Assembly (NCBI GenBank): GCA_021779635.1
Contig: JAJYAH010000253.1
Coordinates: 1 to 8,755, forward strand
Direction: 5' to 3'
DNA length: 8,755 bases
Source: Pseudomonadota bacterium
GTDB taxonomy: Bacteria; Pseudomonadota; Alphaproteobacteria; Rhizobiales; Xanthobacteraceae
In this document: in pieces, positions 6,301-8,755 of the stretch
Numbering within the stretch: position 1 is the stretch's first letter
Layout: every line of letters begins with the position of its first letter
Position numbers and translations under genes: made by a program
Notes under the pieces: model-generated
Told to the model about the DNA's origin: nothing
Seen by the model: the letters and a program-made list of their open reading frames with translations, nothing else
Databases searched by the model: none

Positions 6301-6416
6301 GCGTTTTCCGGCGAAAGCCTGCCCCGGACTTGATCCGGGCTGGATACCGCGTGAAGAAAACGCGTCAAATAAGAAGTAGAGCCTCCGTTCCGATTCAATC
6401 GGAACAGAACGGCTCT
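6301..6416 (+). repeat. Intergenic palindromic repeat, copy B
   Basis: Second copy of the element at 2780-2902, same orientation. The 5' half is bounded by a perfect 8-bp inverted repeat, GCGTTTTC (6301-6308) with GAAAACGC (6356-6363), enclosing an inner hairpin CCCGGA-CTTGA-TCCGGG (6323-6339). The 3' half is a hairpin GTTCCGAT-TCA-ATCGGAAC (6387-6405) within outer arms AGAGCC (6378-6383) and GGCTCT (6411-6416), which are perfectly complementary. Compared with copy A the inner stem differs by a swapped base pair (C-G against G-C) that keeps the pairing. It occupies much of the 257-base gap between mrcA and prfB; the rest of that gap shows no gene. Confidence 0.87.
6367..6416 (-). terminator. 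Repeat-derived terminator-like hairpin between mrcA and prfB
   Basis: On the minus strand, downstream of mrcA, outer arms AGAGCC and GGCTCT enclose an 8-9 bp hairpin, followed by ACTTCTTATTT (6377-6367). The T-rich tail is weaker than in copy A. It could end mrcA transcripts before prfB, or only lower read-through. The unpaired AGAAC bulge on one side makes efficient intrinsic termination less certain. Confidence 0.35.
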
Positions 6417-6444
6417 GCAGGGGATTTAGCGGCGGACAGCGCAA

Positions 6445-6506
6445 AGCGCAATCGGCCCCGACGGGCTTCTGCACGAGAGCCGACGCCAGTTTGCCCTGAT
6501 TGCGCT
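6445..6506 (-). repeat. 9-bp inverted repeat at the mrcA stop codon
   Basis: AGCGCAATC (6445-6453) is exactly complementary to GATTGCGCT (6498-6506). The second arm overlaps the mrcA TAG stop (6507-6505), and the arms are 44 bases apart. Within the interval GCCC-CGAC-GGGC (6456-6459 paired with 6463-6466, approximately) could form a small inner hairpin. No T run follows, so this does not look like a good intrinsic terminator. It may be a Rho-associated or chance structure. Confidence 0.4.
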
Positions 6507-8755
6507 AGTAAAGCCCGCCGGTGCCGGAGCGCATGATGCTGCGGTCGGCATCCGGCGACACCGTGAGCGGGCGGCCGTCCGCGTCGGCAACGCCGATCAC
6601 CGAATAATTATCCGGCGGCGCGGTGCCCGGCTTGAAGGCCTCCAGAATGGTCCTGCCACTGTCGCCCGGTCCGGCGCGCATGCCGCTCTTGGCATCGACC
6701 CGGATCAGCTTGATTCCGGCCGGCACGCGGAACGGAACTGCGGGCTTGTCCGCGAGCGCAAGCTTCAAGAAATCCCGGGCGACGGGGGCGGCGAGATGGC
6801 CGCCGGTGGCATTCCTGCCGAGGTTGCGCGGCTTGTCGTAGCCAATATAGATGCCGACCACGATGTCCGGCGAAAAGCCGATGAACCAGGCATCCTTTTC
6901 ATCGTTGGTGGTGCCGGTCTTGCCGGCAATCGGCTTGCCGACCTCCTTGAGCGCGGTGGCGGTGCCGGCCTGCACCACGCCTTCCATCATCGAGGTGATC
7001 TGGTAGGCCGTCATCGAATCCAGCACCTGCTCCCGGTGATCGATCAGCTGAGGCTCGGGCTGATTTTTCCAGCCGCCGGGCGCGTCGCAGCCACGGCATT
7101 CGCGCTGGTCATGCTTGAAGATGGTATGGCCATAGCGATCCTGAATGCGGTCGATCAGGGTCGGCTTCACCCGCCGGCCGCCATTGGCGAACATCGAATA
7201 GGCCGTGACCATTCGCATCACAGTGGTTTCGCCGGCGCCGAGCGCATAGGACAGGTAATTCGGCAGTTCGTCATAGACCCCGAAGCGCTTGGCATATTCG
7301 CCGATCAAGGGCATGCCGATGTCCTGCGCAAGCCGCACCGTCACGGTGTTGAGTGACAGTCGCAACGCGTTGCGCAGCGTCGTCGGACCATAATATTTGC
7401 CGGCCGAATAGTTCTCCGGACGCCAGACGCCCGCGCCCTGCCCCTGATCGATTTCGATCGGCGCATCGACCACGACCGTCGAGGGCGTATATCCGTTGTC
7501 GAGGGCCGATGAGTACACGATCGGCTTGAAGGACGAGCCCGGCTGGCGATAGGCCTGCGTCGCCCGATTGAACTGAGACTGGTCGAACGAGAATCCGCCG
7601 ACCATCGCCAGCACGCGACCGGTCCAGGGATCCATCACCACCATCGCACCTGAAACCTCGGGCAACTGGCGCAGCCGGAACTGGCCCTCCACCGCGGCTC
7701 CGTCCTTGCTGATCAAGGGATCCGCATAGATCACATCGCCCGGTGCCAGCACCTGCGACACCGCAGTCGGCGTCCTGCCCCGCGCCGGGCCGGCAGCGGC
7801 CTTTGCCCATCTGACGCCGTCGAGCGTGATGTTTCCGGTCTGCCTCTCCTTGACCACGGCGCCACCGAGTTCGCGACCGGGCTGGAAGCCAATTCGCGCG
7901 GACTGTTCGCTGGTCTCCAAGACCACCGCCATCCGCCATGGCGAGATGTCCGACAACGATTTGATATCGGCGAGTTTCACGCCCCAATCGCCGGTTATGT
8001 CGATCTTGCTGGTGGCGCCCCGCCAGCCCTGCGCCTCGTCAAAGTTCACGAGGCCCGCGGCCATCGTCTTGCGCGCCATCACCTGCAGCTTGGGATCAAG
8101 CGTGGTCCGCACCGACAGACCGCCTTCATAGAGCTTCTTTTCGCCATAACGCTCGAACACATCACGGCGAACTTCCTCGGCAAAATATTCGCCGGCAAAG
8201 ATGTGGGCACCGTTGGCCCGGTTGGTCACGTTCAACGGTTCCTTGCGGGCCTTGTCGGCGTCGGCCTGCTTGATCCAGCCATTTTCGAGCAGCCGATCGA
8301 TCACGTAATTGCGGCGTTCGATAGCGCGGTCGTGGTTGCGCACCGGATGCAGCGCCGCCGGCGCCTTCGGCAGTGCCGCAAGGTAAGCCGCTTCCGCGAT
8401 CGTGAGTTCGTTCACCGACTTGTCGAAATAGACCAGCGATGCCGCGGCAACGCCGTAAGCGCCGAGCCCGAGATAAATTTCATTGAGATAGAGTTCGAGA
8501 ATCTTGTCCTTTGAATAGGCGCGCTCGATCCGCATCGCCAGCAAGGCTTCCTTGATCTTGCGGGTGAACGATACTTCATTGGTCAGAAGAAAGTTCTTCG
8601 CGACCTGCTGGGTAATCGTCGAGGCGCCCTGCGGACGGCGATTGGAACCGTAATTCTGCGCGTAAAGCACGGCGGCGCGCGCCATGCCGGAATAGTCGAT
8701 GCCGCCATGCTCGTAGAAGTTCTTGTCCTCGGCGGCGATGAATGAATTGATCACC
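6505..8755 (-). CDS. mrcA: Class A penicillin-binding protein 1a, N-terminus missing at window edge
   Basis: A bifunctional peptidoglycan synthase: the GT51 domain polymerises lipid II and the transpeptidase domain crosslinks stem peptides in the periplasm. The frame is open to the right edge; the first full codon (GTG at 8754-8752) is an internal Val, so the cytoplasmic tail, membrane helix and true start lie outside. With that Val as residue 1, 749 residues are visible. GT51 signatures: catalytic E9 in AEDKNFYEH (8-16), QGASTITQQVAKN (52-64), RKIKEALLAMRIE (75-87) and LNEIYLG (100-106). An OB-like insert lies at about 240-370. Transpeptidase motifs: SSFK (407-410, nucleophile S407), SLN (467-469) and KTGTT (612-616). 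A CRGC pair (553-556) lies between SxN and KTG. All catalytic motifs are intact. The stop is TAG at 6507-6505. PBP1a next to prfB is, from memory, a usual order in Rhizobiales. Confidence 0.96.
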   Translation of the reverse strand, partial: VINSFIAAEDKNFYEHGGIDYSGMARAAVLYAQNYGSNRRPQGASTITQQVAKNFLLTNEVSFTRKIKEALLAMRIERAYSKDKILELYLNEIYLGLGAYGVAAASLVYFDKSVNELTIAEAAYLAALPKAPAALHPVRNHDRAIERRNYVIDRLLENGWIKQADADKARKEPLNVTNRANGAHIFAGEYFAEEVRRDVFERYGEKKLYEGGLSVRTTLDPKLQVMARKTMAAGLVNFDEAQGWRGATSKIDITGDWGVKLADIKSLSDISPWRMAVVLETSEQSARIGFQPGRELGGAVVKERQTGNITLDGVRWAKAAAGPARGRTPTAVSQVLAPGDVIYADPLISKDGAAVEGQFRLRQLPEVSGAMVVMDPWTGRVLAMVGGFSFDQSQFNRATQAYRQPGSSFKPIVYSSALDNGYTPSTVVVDAPIEIDQGQGAGVWRPENYSAGKYYGPTTLRNALRLSLNTVTVRLAQDIGMPLIGEYAKRFGVYDELPNYLSYALGAGETTVMRMVTAYSMFANGGRRVKPTLIDRIQDRYGHTIFKHDQRECRGCDAPGGWKNQPEPQLIDHREQVLDSMTAYQITSMMEGVVQAGTATALKEVGKPIAGKTGTTNDEKDAWFIGFSPDIVVGIYIGYDKPRNLGRNATGGHLAAPVARDFLKLALADKPAVPFRVPAGIKLIRVDAKSGMRAGPGDSGRTILEAFKPGTAPPDNYSVIGVADADGRPLTVSPDADRSIMRSGTGGLY

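Noticed and set aside
6190..6474. Small minus-strand frames between mrcA and prfB
   Set aside because: They cross the palindromic repeat and the prfB start, have no binding site and no family features.

Overview
The window looks like chromosomal DNA of an alphaproteobacterium, most likely from the Bradyrhizobium/Rhodopseudomonas/Nitrobacter group. The basis is high GC content, the protein sequences (a Bradyrhizobium-type branched-chain amino-acid binding protein, an alphaproteobacterial PBP1a next to prfB, a lysine-rich-tailed Bcp) and a dispersed intergenic palindromic repeat of a kind I associate with that family. This is inferred by eye, without a database search.

Layout, left to right. 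(1) 1-391, minus strand: N-terminal part of a membrane-anchored protein that runs off the left edge, possibly AsmA/YhdP-like. (2) 392-559: a divergent intergenic region. (3) 560-1285, plus: a Bcp/PrxQ-type peroxiredoxin with a Lys/Ala-rich tail and only one cysteine. (4) 1387-2751, plus: a membrane-anchored M23 (LytM-type) peptidase with a His-rich cytoplasmic N-terminus and a coiled coil. (5) 2780-2902: intergenic repeat copy A, between convergent genes. (6) 2901-4124, minus: a periplasmic branched-chain amino-acid-type binding protein with no transporter partners beside it. (7) 4228-5112, minus: a beta-hydroxyacid dehydrogenase (3-hydroxyisobutyrate dehydrogenase family). (8) 5116-6247, minus: prfB (release factor 2), read through an in-frame TGA by a programmed +1 frameshift. 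(9) 6301-6416: intergenic repeat copy B. (10) 6505-8755, minus: a class A penicillin-binding protein (PBP1a, mrcA), lacking its N-terminus because of the right edge.

Functionally, two genes concern peptidoglycan: mrcA builds and crosslinks it, and the M23 protein probably cleaves it. prfB is a translation gene with autoregulatory recoding, and the dehydrogenase start lies 3 nt after the prfB stop, so the two are probably coupled. The peroxiredoxin is for oxidative stress defence and the binding protein for nutrient uptake. I see no tRNA, rRNA, CRISPR array, insertion sequence or phage gene. Most of the window is ordinary core chromosome, and I do not see a previously undescribed multi-gene system. 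The points most worth a second look are the prfB recoding site, the paired intergenic repeats with a compensatory stem change and terminator-like 3' arms, the single-Cys tailed peroxiredoxin, and the His-rich tail of the M23 protein.
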